From: Diplosphaera chodatii | Taxonomy: Eukaryota; Chlorophyta; Trebouxiophyceae; Prasiolales; Stichococcaceae | Direction: 5' to 3' | Length of the DNA: 64,000 bases | Assembly: GCA_032358165.1 (NCBI GenBank) | Contig: JAALGY010000002.1 | Location: 186,001-250,000, forward strand | Part shown: positions 1 through 12,125 of the stretch, piece after piece | Position numbering within the stretch: position 1 is the stretch's first letter | Layout: every line of letters begins with the position of its first letter | Position numbers and translations under genes: made by a program | The notes under the pieces: generated by a model | The model's input: the letters and a program-made list of their open reading frames with translations, nothing else | What the model was told of the DNA's origin: nothing | Database searches by the model: none

Positions 1-1561
1 CTGCAGCAGGCATGACTGAGCACCAGAGTTGGTGTCGACGGACTGTCGCTCACTGAGCGCTGACTGGTGCTGCGGGGTCAGACTAAAGTCTACCACACTA
101 CCACCAAAGCGACTGCCGCCGTCGCTGGTCTGCCCTGCGCTTCGATCTGGGTGGTCCGGAAGATTGCGGAGAAACACGTCGAAATCCATGTCATCGCAGT
201 CCTCTCCTGCAGCGTGCGGCCACACACAACTCAGCCATATCAGCCTAGGATGGGTAACCGAGGCTGCCTCCCCGCAAGTGACCGTCGGTCTGCAGCATCA
301 GCAGACGTGGCAGCAATGGCATGGAGGAGTGCAATGGCTCAGACCGACTGCCCGGCCTGGACCCAGCTGATGTACAGCTGAGTGTTGTGGCCGCGGCGCA
401 GCGTTGATAGGTTGGGGAGGACGTCTAGACGTTTGAACATTTGTGTGGCACAGCCACGTTACGGCATGACGACTGGCACCAGGTACGAAGCCAATAGCAA
501 ACGTACCCGGCCGCGTATGCTACCCACTGGTAACTGATGCAGCATCAATGAGACGCTGCGCGAGGCCCCACGTTTCGAGAAGACTGGGATACAGTTCAGT
601 TCAAGACACGCAGCTTCTATCTGGTGCGACTGCCATGCTAGGCAGCTTGCAGGCTAAGTCTCGCCGCGTTTGCTTGCACACTGCCGTCGCGGCACTGATT
701 CTGATACGTTGCGTGGCAGCGGATGCCAGATCCTCGGCAGGCGCCGCTGCCAAGAAGCATATGCGTGGGCAGGGACCCCATCTCACATGCAGGCAAGACA
801 AGAGCGCACCAAGGGGCAGACGGCCGCCGAGACAACCCATCAACGTCGGAGAAAGATCCACCATGCAGCTGGTGGTGGTGCTAGGCGCCAGGTACCAGGG
901 CGTACCCCTCAAAAGCGACAATGTCGGGCGTGGTGCAGAGCGTCAGAAGCAGGCAGCCCCCACACGGTCAATATCCGCAGTAGGTAAGGCGTCATGCCAG
1001 CTGCCGCTCATGGTACGGAATGCTCAGCTACTGGCAGGTACAGGCAGAGATGACAGCGCAGCTAAAGAGGATATGAGGCTCTCACATGCAGTACGCCAAG
1101 ACACGGGTAAGTATACTGCCTCTTCGAGTGCAGACAGATAGAGCCAGGGTAAACTTCACCCGCTATTGTGGTTTTGTCGCAACTGTTGGGCGTTCAATAC
1201 GAACGAAGACCGACATGTAACGAACAGGTCAATAAGGGCTTTGTTACACGCGTGGTAATCGCCGGCCGTGCGGGGGGTGTTCTTTGCTGACGTAACCTTG
1301 CGTATGGTTCAACACTGCGCTCGACTGCTCGGGCTGACTGCCCCCAACCCCTCGATAGCCACATGCCGAATAATGATCCTGTGAAGCATGCCCCACGGGT
1401 GATTGGCAGTCTCATTGCCAAACATTACACATCGGGGTGATGCCACGTGTACCACATTGTCAGATGCCTTGTCGTGTGCATGATGACATGTTATGAACGG
1501 GAAGTGTTTTGGCTTTTCACAACAACGCTCCCCTCCTCCACCAGCATCGTATATGCGGGTT
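1..1561. other. No gene supported
   Basis: Short overlapping reading frames occur on both strands (for example 548-1141 +) but none has a recognisable motif, sensible composition or paired splice signals. I see only moderately GC-rich sequence with scattered tgcag acceptor-like strings. It may hold the 3' flank of the minus-strand gene that ends at 1562. Confidence 0.4.
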
Positions 1562-2439
1562 TCAGCCTGCTTGGATGCAAAAGCCATATTTCTGCACTGA
1601 CCCGCTGCATGTGCCAGATGCGCATTGTGGACCAGTCTGGCACTTCTCACCAACCGTCAGCAAACAGTAACTTAACGTGCTGGAGAAACACTTCCCCGAG
1701 TAGCACTCCACATCCTTGCCCTCGCAGTTGTAGCGGTCAGGGAACTTGGTAGTGCATAGGGTTTTGGGGTCTGCCTCTTCGGTGCCGCCCAACAGCGTGA
1801 TGCAGTGGCTGTTTGAAAGCTTACAGTCCTCATCATGGTTGCATGGCTCCCCATCGGCCACAGACCCCCGGGGAAGCCCCATGACAACCTCTGCAACAAG
1901 GGCACAAAACCTATGACAAGTACTCAACGGTAGGAAGGTAACGACTTGCAACTGCTTGCGCACTGAGTGCAAGCAGTAGTGCCAGCTTGTCTACTGACGT
2001 GAATGCCATAGCAAACACAACCCGAGTACTGACCACATGGCATGCTTGCGATGAGGGGCTCTGCACGGCGTTGCAACGCATGCCCAAAAGGTTATGCACC
2101 TGTTTGTGAGTGGCGCAGCCCCTTGACCAACCCATAGCTGAGACCCACTGCACAACCCACCGCCACGCTCGTTGATAGCCACAGCACAGCAAAGACCATG
2201 GGCCACCGCACACCACATACACGACGGTCCTGCAATGGTGGTCGCTGAGGCGGCTGCTGTAGTTGATTGCTAGCAGGTCTGCTGGCTGCGCGATCGCAGC
2301 AGGCTCCGAGCTCAGCTTCGTTGAGATCTATGTCGCTGGCAGTGCTGGCGGTGTGCTGGACGAGAAGCGATCTGCAGATAAATAGCGGATTGTCGATGCG
2401 AATGCAGGCTGTTGATGCCATCACATTACGCACACACAT
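1562..2439 (-). CDS. Cys-rich type II membrane protein
   Basis: Unrecognised small surface protein. An exon ending at 2100 carries a hydrophilic Gln/Pro-rich stretch, then a single membrane span (core FAVLWLSTSVAVGCAVGL). It joins in phase (acag|gtgc to cag|agg) to an exon at 1890-1562 that encodes about 109 residues with 13 cysteines, spaced like small disulfide modules (GEPCNHDEDC, VGEKCQTGPQCASGTCSG). No signal peptide precedes the span, so an inside N-terminus and outside C-terminus is inferred. The N-terminal exon is unsettled; a Ser/Pro-rich frame with an ATG near 2800 is a candidate. The architecture resembles the two Cys-rich minus-strand loci at 9.2-11.0 and 11.8-12.1 kb, though without clear sequence identity. 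Function unknown; adhesion or wall contact is only a guess. Confidence 0.65.
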
Positions 2440-3308
2440 GGTTGATCTGCTGCTGTGATACCTGCTGCGCCTTATGTACCTTGACCCTGAGCATTACCCT
2501 GAGCATCCTAAGCTTTTGGTGCCAAATCAACAACATCGACATGCGCGGTTGCGTGCACAACGAGTTTTCCACCCCTTCCAATAGACCACAGCTGTCCGTG
2601 ACCGGGGTGACGCACCGCTCCACACACCCAGGCGGGTAGGCCTGCTCGCCGCCCAGCTGACTGGAGCTGGCGGTCGAAGGCGCAATCGCGCCGTCACTGA
2701 TGCGAGAGGTAGGGTGCTGTGGCAGCGTGTGGCGGGACGCTGACAGGGGATGTACTGGTAGCTCCGGCTCGTTCCCAGCAGAGCGCGGTTGCAACGACAT
2801 TACGGTACCTGCATGTGTAGCGTCACTATGCTGTGCAGTTGCAGTCCCTGAAGCGCCACATACAGCATGTTTCATGCCCACTGACACCGCGCTAACTTCA
2901 CAGATGAGTCAGGTAACAGCTTGAGCATGCTTGTGCTAAGCGCCAGCTCTCCGTCTCTTCTGGCACGGTTCTTGGCATGCGGACGCTACCTAGGATATGG
3001 GTAAGGTACTTTACAGCGCCTTGGTGCTGTCGGATGCAGGGTGTTTCCTGGAGCTGAAGGCCCAGAGCTGCAAGTAGTCGGAGCTTCAAGTCGCAAGACA
3101 GCCTTCGCATGCATGCAGTCAGATCGTGTCCGTCAGTATGACAGTGTGCGGAGGATGTGGACCTTGTCAATTGGTCGTCACGATGACGACGATATACCCG
3201 TCACGTGCAACACCACAACACTCGCAGCTCGCTCACACTCTTGTATCAAGTACCTCACCCATCGTGCATGTTTTTTGGGTACGACGTGTTCCACACACAG
3301 AGCTTTGT

Positions 3309-6300
3309 ATGGAGAGCAGCAGCGAGCCCAACCAAAGTGCGGACCAGTTGCAGCAGGACGACAGGCATGTGCAAGTGCGTGAAGCAAGGGAGCACCGGGC
3401 CAGAGCTTTAGCTGAGCACAACCGTCTGCGTCGCGAGGTACACCAGCAGGAGCAATGCGATCCAACGTTGCTGGGGAACCCTCAGATCCGGGAGGTGAGA
3501 CTACGGCAGAGGAGTGTTCTCTGAGCTTGTCACTGCAGATTGTGCATGTACCAATGTGTTGCACCTGGGCATATGCGCTGTTGGTGAGGTCAGAGCAACA
3601 ATGACACCTGCTTGATGGCATGAAACACGTTTGGCAGGTGCCAGCATTGACACAGGCCCTACGACATGCGCTGGCTGTGTGCGAAGGCTTGGACATCACA
3701 GAGAATGGTCACCATTGCGGTGCCATCACAGTACGATACGATCCGGCCGGTCATCTGGTTGATATACTGGTGAAGCATGCCTGCCATCTCTTAACATCTG
3801 GGCAATCCGCTTGCTCGCAGCTGATGAGCAGCTGTGCGTACAGCCTCAATGAAACCATGTTTAAACAGATGTAATGCTGGGTGCCGCAGGAGGTAGTTCG
3901 ATTCTTGAGCATGCATGAGAACAGGCATCATGAAGTCATCCCATGGATGCTCCAGGTGCACTCATAACCGCTGCGCTGGCTTGCTTCATGGCGTGGCTGT
4001 ATGGTGCTGGGGCCACAGGCATCCCATTCATAGATTGCACCCTTGCAAGTGACTCGGCATGCCGCCGTCACGTTGCTCACGTCACCTTGTTGCATCCAGC
4101 AACAAAATCTGAATCGTCAGCGAGTTTCGATGCAGTATGGTCAAGCTATCGATGCAGCCCTGCAGCAGGACTCCGGCTGGTATGATGCTGCGGCAGTGCC
4201 ATGGCTCGCACTGCTCCTCACGGAGATCACCAAGCGCTTCCATGGAATCCTGGCTCCAAACATCCTGGTGCGCATGTACATGCGCACAATGGGCCATGTG
4301 CTCCCCATGGCATCACAAAGTATAACATCGTTTGTTATAATCGCCATCTACTGGCCATCATAGCCTGCGCCGGTCAGCGACCGAAGAGCGAGGTTCCAAC
4401 GTGCGGTGTCACCCGCTGCACTCACACGGCCGGCCCACAACGGACGCGCTGGCTGGCATGTCAACGTGTGAGATCTTTCTACGCAGGAGCGGATGAATTT
4501 AAAACCGGCACAGGAGAAGGAGCTGCTAGGCCTTCGCGGTGACCTGCTGTCTACAAATGAGAGCCTTCGAAGCTCCTGCAGCACAGTTGCGTCCCATCTC
4601 CAGAAAGAGGTGTGCTTGTCTTAGCCATCGGGCTGTGCCCATATGATGACCTGGGACACCAGAGTTTATACTGAAGCAACACCTGGCTAGTGACCCACCC
4701 AAACACGGTCTACAGGCACAATGGCGAGTCTAATCCTATTTACTCCTGTTGAATGGCTGCCCTGACTATCTTGAATGTCAAGGATGCAGGATCGAAGTGC
4801 ACAGCCAGCTACATTACTGGATGCGCACATACTGGAGGAGCTGAACACAATGCGCGGGGCCACAACAGCTGTGGTACGAATCTATGTCAGCAGCCTAAAA
4901 GTCCTCGAGGTCGAACAGGTACAAAAAAAAAAAAAGGTGCTGCACACGATCTTTGGAGGCTAGGTTGTATTGAGAGGGGTCTGCAGGCCAGACGCCCTCT
5001 GAGTGCCTTGAACGTGCACTATTCAGGCTGTCATTCTGTGACAATTCAGGAACATATGAGCTAGTCAGTCCCATCAAATACACAACCTGCTGTTGCTCAC
5101 ACTATCCACAGGTGGCACGTGGACTGGCGGCCAGCTGCCCTTTTGTTCCAGACCTATTTGTGTTAATCGACCACCTTGCTGCACATAAGGTTAGTAACTT
5201 GCACAAAAGACACTTGCACAAACATACACATGCAGCCAGCAGCAGCCGCACACTGTGAAATGTTGCTGGTGATCTGCGGGTAGGACCACCTACCTCCAGC
5301 TGAATGAAAGATATGCTTCCTTGGCCATAGCCCTGCAAACCTGACGGAATGCCCTGATGCAATGCAATCACTTGGTTACAGGATGAAGAGGGGGTCGCCT
5401 GACCACCCAGCAATGTTTACATGGCACTACGTGAACCATCACAATCTTTTGATTACACCGCTGCCAGCCTGAAGGAAAGGAGCAGAGGACTTGCAGGGTT
5501 CTACCCTGTGACCTCACCAGTGTGCAGCATGACGATGCTGATGGCAGTCCTGTTGGCAGAAGGTCAAGCCGTTGCAATTATTTGCATGATGCCTCACATG
5601 CTATGTGTGTTGGGACCCCTGCCATAGCAGCACATCCCAAAGCCGTTGGGCAGCATGTGAACCATATGACAGCCACGTACTGTTGGCGCGTGGCGCGTGC
5701 GATTGCGACAATAGGACAGCCTGTGGCTGGTGGAAAACATCTGAATGACTTGCTGCTTTCTGTGCCGGCTTTAAGCAGCACATGCGCAAGATGGCTGGAA
5801 CGGGCCAGGTTTTCCAAGTTCACCATAAACAGGCGTGCTGCACAGTGCTTTGATTCTTTGCAGCAGAACCTGCTGGCATTCCAGCCATAAGAGCAGCATC
5901 ACCGGCGGGAACCTTCAGCTGGACGCAGCATAGAACTGATTGGCAGCTCACAGAATCAACACCAAAAAAAGAAGTGATGAGCAACTGCAACATGCAGGAA
6001 AGAGATGAACTAGAGCCTGTCCTGTCTCGAAGTTTGACAGGTTGTAAAGCCTTCCTTGGCCGAATTAACATGGCCATACGCAGGCTGCAGCATTCGTCCA
6101 CAGGCAGCAAACGTGCCATATACATGCAGTATGTAGCCACGCAGGTGCGAAGCAATGTGTGTCCTCACACCAGCATATATAATCACATGGTGTAGGCATC
6201 AACAGCGGCAGGCTGCAGACGATACTCCATGACAGAGACAATCAAGCTGGAATTGTCATTGCATCACTCCCTCTGGTCACACGGCAGCACCACAAGGTAT

Positions 6301-9101
6301 AAGGTCACAAAGCCAACATTGCATGGCCCCACGATGCAGCAACACAGCTGCCAAATGCGCGGCAGATACCTATATGTAGGCAGGCGAAACATGACCTGTC
6401 TTGGCGGAATTGATCGAAATGGAAGGACACATGTGTTATTTGCCCAAGTCACCACCACCTCGACACATGCCATCAGCGATCAGCCAGCGCTGCAACAACA
6501 CTTCGGCAGCGTATGAGTCTGCCTGCGTGCTACACGTGAACGACCCTGAACTTGCAAGATGCACGTGCGGCTTGAAAGTTTGAAAGTATACTGCAAACAA
6601 AGCGCCTCGATCGCCACGGACCGTGCTTGCGAAGGCATGAATTGCTTCCCGCTGAAACAAGTCGACCTGCCTGCGGGCAGTGCCTGTACTTGTGCAGTGA
6701 GCACCGCCAGATTCCTGCGTCTATGTGTAAAGCCTGAAATGCGGGAACCCCGTCCCCGCAGCTCCCAGCGTTACACCAGATCTGGCAGGAGGGCAGCGCA
6801 TGACGCTGATGTGCACAGCGGCAATCAAACAACGGCTTACATGCAGGCGCAGGACTCCTGAGAGACTGACGCCGCCAGTCGGACACCCTGGGCCCTCCAT
6901 AGTCATGTCCACATACAGTGGTCGTCCAACGACCCGAGGAGGTCTGAACTTCATGTGGCGAGGTGATGGATGTTGCCAATGGCCATCACCACAGAAAAGC
7001 GCACAATAACATCTTTTATTGTGCGCACTAGATGCAAACGCTGTCACGATCGCAGATGTACTGCATATTATGTGCGTGTGCAGAGACGATGCAATCAAAG
7101 GCTGAGGGCCAACACCGCGAGCAGGCTGAGGCCTGAGGGCAGGCTGCGAGAACCAGACCAGTCAGCATTTGAACTGCCTCCCATGGGCCGGCCAAATACC
7201 GCCTCGACTACCCCTTTTTGCCTATTATATGGGGTACACGACTGGGTCTACACTCTGCCACCCTCAACTATCGTCGTGCGGTCACATGCCCACCTTCTGA
7301 CTCCGTCGAACACTTGCCTGAAAACCCCGATTGCAGTTTCTGCGTAATAAGCAACCCCATGCCTGAAATCATGCGTTGCATGACGCATTGGCCTAGCGGA
7401 TTGCAATGAGAAGTGAGGTTCCTCGGCTCTGCTGTGCAGTAAGTCCAAATCAGCACGCTGTCAGGTTGGAGGGTCCCTGGCCGCAGCAGCTGCTGCCACC
7501 ACACCACGCTGGTAACGCCAGCACGTCGCGACATGCCCGACATTCCCAAGGCATGTGCTCAGATTTGCACTGTGCTGGTGAGTAGCGAATGCAGGCCGGC
7601 CTCCATCCATCCATTGTTTATCCTGTTGGGCCGAAGCCTCTTGGTCGCAGCTACATTCAGGCACTGGCAGCACGCAGCACCATGCCGGTAGGGCGCGTCA
7701 GCCTACAGCCATCTGGTGCAAGGGCTGCGGGGCTGCATGCGTATGTCCCCTGAACGGTGGATGGGGAGCAGTGAGTGGTTTGCGTAAGGCGCTGGCAGTA
7801 GGTGGAAATGCTCTGTGCCACCATGAGAACCGTTGCCAGTTCCCAACTGTTGATAATGTGCAGCTGGGCCTTTCAACGCTGCAATATAAAGTGATGCTAG
7901 GCTGCAGTGGCCCGCATCGCCAGCAAAGCTCTTCAGGCTGTATGAACATGTCGCCTTGCTGATCAGGGCCTCCACCTGGTGCTGCAGGCACAGCACCTGA
8001 CCAGGTCAATCTGAGCTTCGCAGGCTCCGTGGTGTGCAGCTGACGTGCACGTGGTTGCCTGGCATGCAGATTAGGCAGTGTGTCTTCGAGATCTCACCCT
8101 GTGGCGAACTGTGCTGCTGTTACTGGAGCGTCTATGTGGCCAATGTAAGTTGGCCACCACCAGGGAGCCAAGAAACAATGCTGGTGCATCTGACTGGACG
8201 GAGCTCCCAACTCAACAAGGCGGTTATAATTTGACTCATGGCCATGCAGTGTGCCCACCAGAGCGCATGCATCAGTTGTGCTCATGACCGCACATACACC
8301 CCATCACGTATCGTTTGCGCTCTGCTTCGAGCCCTGGATGCAGCCGTATCTACCACGCACGAGGCGCAGCATTCCATGTCGTGAAGGCAAATACGTTGCT
8401 TTCAGCCACTCATGTTTAACCTGGTTTAACGGTGCAAAGGCGCCTTCATTGCTGGGGTGCGTTGGCTGAGCATGCGAGCAACCACTTCGAAGTACTACTA
8501 GCATCAGCATCACGAACGTACAGCAAGGCCGACAAACACACTTTCAAAATCACTGGATGCAGAAGTTTGCTGCTAATGCCCTCTGTCACGACACCCATGA
8601 AACAAACATGAACAACTGTTGAGGATATACAGGGTTTGCTTGAAAGTAGTACTGCCCAGCAGTTCTATGTGTTGCCCCAATCAATATCATATCGCATCTT
8701 GATCAGGTCCGTGCGTACCCACAGTTAGTCACCTGCAACGCATTTACCGCCATGCAATATACACACACATATATATATATGTATATGCAAGATGTATCTG
8801 GTGCGTGGTCGCACCCATCTTGTCGAACCGAGTAGTGCAACTGCTGAGGATGAGACAATATTAGACACAGCGTACACAAGTTCGGCCATATGTTGGCCAT
8901 CGCACGTGCATTGCAGGTTGTGCGTGCCGGACATACATCACACGCAGCTTGGCGTTGGCAAAGTTTTGCCTCCTCCCACACAGCAGCTAGATGCGTCTTC
9001 GCAAACTCGACCAATTCCATCTTCGGCGCTGTCTTTCCGGACTTTGGACCACGGCTGGCAGAATTTCTGCTCCTCTCCACAGATGCTGTTGACCTATGAA
9101 A
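3309..9101 (+). CDS. Unrecognised multi-exon helical protein
   Basis: No family recognised. The proposed start is the ATG at 3309 in an exon (3309-3494) with an acidic/Gln start and a charged coiled-coil-like stretch. In-phase exons follow at 3638-3769 (ALTQALRHALAVCEGLDI) and 4100-4267 (VPWLALLLTEITKRFHGIL). Others are at about 4517-4609 (coiled-coil-like), 4792-4918 (LLDAHILEELNTMRG), 5113-5188 (VPDLFVLIDHLAAHK) and 5991-6110. A short helical exon near 8075-8140 ends at a strong gtaagt donor. The last exon, about 8920-9101, ends STDAVDL-stop. Gaps between the 6.1-kb and 8.1-kb exons are not resolved, so this could be two genes. The many short Leu-rich helices suggest a helical-repeat scaffold, by inference only. 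It converges tail to tail on the minus gene ending at 9154. Confidence 0.45.
8761..8786. repeat. AC/AT microsatellite
   Basis: An (ac)n run passes directly into an (at)n run and then gtatat. It lies in non-coding sequence just upstream of the last exon of the 3.3-9.1 kb gene. Likely replication-slippage prone; no other role seen. Confidence 0.85.
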
Positions 9102-9153
9102 TGATGAGGACATGTTGTGGAACTCCGATTGCAAGTGCAACAGCCATGCACCT

Positions 9154-11050
9154 TCACGTCACATAATAGCACCATCCTGACTTAAACAGCCATGCCCAAG
9201 CAGTCCAACAGCGTTCCTGCGGTACAGTGCTGAATACCTTGACATCGACAAGGTCTTTGGGGTCGCCAACTGCAGGGCATTTCAGCAAGACGCCATCGCC
9301 CAGAGCAGTCAGCTTCCACTTGCCGTTGGTAGAAAGCACATTGCAACCGCTGAGGACCGTGAGGTTGCTGAAGGCATTGCCACAGACGTACGGTCCCCTG
9401 CAACAAGGTTTGATCCCCACGTTGGTATAGCTGGAGTAATGCCTGACTGATTGATGCTTGAGGTTGGATGGTAACGTTAACAGCATGGTCCAGATGACAT
9501 GCAGGCATCTTGCACAAACAAAGAGTCATCACATGCAGTGCGGCATCCCGCCTGTAAATGAGGTTATCGTCAACATTGTCGATGGTTGTCTTGCCGTCGT
9601 ATGTTGTATTGAAAGAGACTGGCACACCGTCAAAGCCAAGCACCAGACCAAAAGCATCGGGTTTGCCTAGTATGGCAGTGCAGCAGTAGCGTGGTACAGA
9701 AGAAAATAATGTTCCCACCGGAGGCACCTGCGGTTTCAGGGGCAAGCTCGGTTGCTTGCTCTGCAGCAGGCAGGTCTGACCAAGCACGACGATGCTTGTG
9801 AACGGCTGGTGGCAGAGCACGCCATCACATGACAACAGTGTACATGCTGCATTTACTAAGCTCGCAGCAAAAGTCAATGCAACTGCATCCACACCGTGTC
9901 ATCATCAATCGAGTAACAGGCAGGCTTTCCGGCGTCTGTTGGGCCCCTACTGACACAGTTGGGCGTCACCGTCTGGGTGCTGTTACCAATGCAGCAACTT
10001 GACCGGTCAGTACATGCCAATGAGGTGTTGCCCGGTCCGCTGCCAGGCTGCACGTAGGACCAGCTCTGGCATGTTGATTGCGCTCCTTTGCAAATGCTGT
10101 TGACCTGCAGCAGATTAGAGCATGTCTGTCGCCTGGCATCAGCAGCCACCACCCTTCAGAACCCAACACTTGACTGCAAATGCTGACTTATGCGTTTTCT
10201 GCGCAGTTGGTGACCACAACACTGCACAAAGCTGCATTGGTGAAGGCAGACTGAGCAAGCGTATGTACTCCGCGTCAAAGTAGCAGTATCTTCAGCTCAT
10301 TGAACTGCACCTTGACATCCACGTAGTCGAAGGGGTGTCCACGGGAGGCGCATGTCATCAGCAGACCGTAAGTTGCCATCGCAACATTGTTAAGCAGCCA
10401 CGTCCGTCCATTGGCGTCAGGGTCCGAGGTGATGCCGCAGCCTTGTTCCGTGTAGTAAGTGCTGTCTGCCAGGTTCTGACTGCAGAACACTGGACCCCTG
10501 CAGCACATTGCTACTGCTCACCTTGATGGTGCCAAGCAACATGTGGCAGGCGTGACATAATGACAGGCAGATACTGGTGCGATTGCCATCCATGGCAGCC
10601 ACGCACACTCACCTATACGTATCTGATGATTGTGTCGAATCGGTATATCCACCATAGAAAGGTGTCAGCGGATCTGGCAGCCCAGAAGCGTTGAGCAGCA
10701 TGCCAAAGTACCCGTAGCTGCCTGTTGCTGCACAGCAGTAGCGCGGAACATTTCGCCACACTGTGCCAATTGTCGGCAGCGCTGTGCGCGCAGGTGTCTT
10801 GCACACCAGCTTCAATGCGTCAGCGGCTGTCAGGTCTGCCTTGGTGTTTCCCGGCGGTATCATGCTGGCCACACGCTTGCTGAGAGTGATGTTGGGCTTC
10901 TTTACAATCGCTGCGCCGTCAGGTTTGATAAGCACAAGGGGCACGGCGATGCACAAGGCGACGATGGCCAGCAATACGACAGACGCCAAGACCGTTGCCT
11001 TGGGGTGTGCCCTCACAGTGCCTCCCAAGCCAGCCTGTATGAGAACAACA
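9154..11050 (-). CDS. Membrane protein with duplicated Cys module
   Basis: Unrecognised family. The membrane exon (about 11040-10613) holds one span (core VLLAIVALCIAVPLVLI) after a short basic N-terminus and no signal peptide, so type II topology is inferred. Outside the span two modules repeat, each made of an A exon and a B exon. A1 has IGTVWRNVPRYCC, A2 has VGTLFSSVPRYCC. B1 (10497 to about 10315) and B2 (9397-9238) both start Arg-Gly-Pro at a split codon and end in VDVK at a phase-0 donor. A Cys-rich linker exon (about 10105-9890, 8 Cys) separates them. The last exon ends in a Trp-rich tail (CWTAWAWLFKSGW). Intron position and phase agree between copies, which supports module duplication. 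The A2 exon appears to use a GC donor (9551-9550). Several NxT/NxS sites are present. The first exon is not identified. Confidence 0.7.
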
Positions 11051-11773
11051 CACACATGTTGTGTGGCGATCGTATCGTCTTCTCTTTCTTTCCCTTCATC
11101 ACCCGCGGCAAAGTACAACTCGCAGCTCATGACATAGCAGCACGTTCCACAATTGCATGCGCGTCGTTGTGCCAGTGGCTGCAATTGTGCAGGTAAGCGC
11201 TGCAAGGATCTAGGCAAGCAGTCATGTAGTCAGCCACAGCAAGAAGCGACCTTGCTCTTGGGATCTGGTGGGTGCACTGGGGCATGAGTCGTGGACTGCC
11301 TAACTTGAATGTAGATGTCCGCCATCCCGTCAGTGCTGTTGTCAGTCAGAGCCTGCGATGAACACGTACAGGGTAGCCGTCGACAGATTAGCGTACCATG
11401 GTGCTGTCTTCAGCATCGACTGTATGACACGTGGTGCAGGAGGCTTGCTTCATCATGCACATGAACAAGGAAGGTCGAGGAATCAGGCTCGCCACGGTAA
11501 GCCTGTACTAGCAACCGATGGCGGTGACGAGTCTCGTGGAGCGTACGCGACGCTCACCTGTGAATGTGCGGGTGTTTGAGCGTGTAAAGCGAGCTCACGG
11601 CTCGACAACGGCGCGACTCTCACGTCTGAATGCGACTTAGACGTCTGAGTCTGCAGCACCAACACTAATTTTGTGTGGGAAGACTGCCGTCGGTTGGCTG
11701 AGCGGCGTCATGGCCATGTCGACTGACCCACATGTAGCCAGACTGTATCCGTCATCATGATGTGTCCCAGCTG
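11051..11773. other. No gene supported
   Basis: Holds the unlocated 5' exon and promoter of the minus gene to its left and the 3' flank of the minus exon pair to its right. A small 11358-11579 plus-strand frame has no supporting features. Confidence 0.35.
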
Positions 11774-12125
11774 TCATGTGCACGATCTGTGACGTGGCAC
11801 ACCAATGGGGTCCTGGTCATCGTCAGTAGTCTGCTGCAAGCATGAGCGTTGCATACGGCAGTTTCGCGTCAAGGTCAGATCCATCTGCACCTGTATGTAG
11901 TAAGCACCATAGGTTGATTTATTGCTACCATAGTAATACAGCAGGCTGCTGAAGGGACCGTGCCGCATACACCAGGCGAAACTGCCTGGGCACTTATCAA
12001 CGGTACCTGCAGATGGTCGGCGTTGCATGGTTGCTCATCACTTGCGGTTGCCTGCATCGAAACGAGGCAGTCGGGCAACACGATGTCGACATGCTGGAGT
12101 GACCAACACTCCTCCACCTTAACGG
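11774..12125 (-). CDS. Cys-rich exon pair, partial gene
   Basis: Two minus-strand exons look coding. The upstream one encodes a four-cysteine stretch (VEECWSLQHVDIVLPDCLV) and ends at a cag|gta donor near 12005. After a tgcccag acceptor, the second runs to a stop at 11774 (GSFAWCMRHGPFSSLLYYYG followed by a basic Cys-containing tail). Composition resembles the ectodomains of the neighbouring Cys-rich membrane proteins, but I see no direct alignment. The 5' part is not found; a protein-like minus frame at about 12720-12500 may be an upstream exon. Function unknown. Confidence 0.4.

Noticed and set aside
4921..4935. Poly-A run as a retrocopy tail
   Set aside because: It directly follows an in-phase exon end (gaacag|gtacaaaaaa) and is better read as intron sequence; no intronless copy precedes it.
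8766..8786. TATA-box promoter at the AT run
   Set aside because: It is a slippage-type microsatellite inside the proposed 3.3-9.1 kb gene with no start downstream that needs it.
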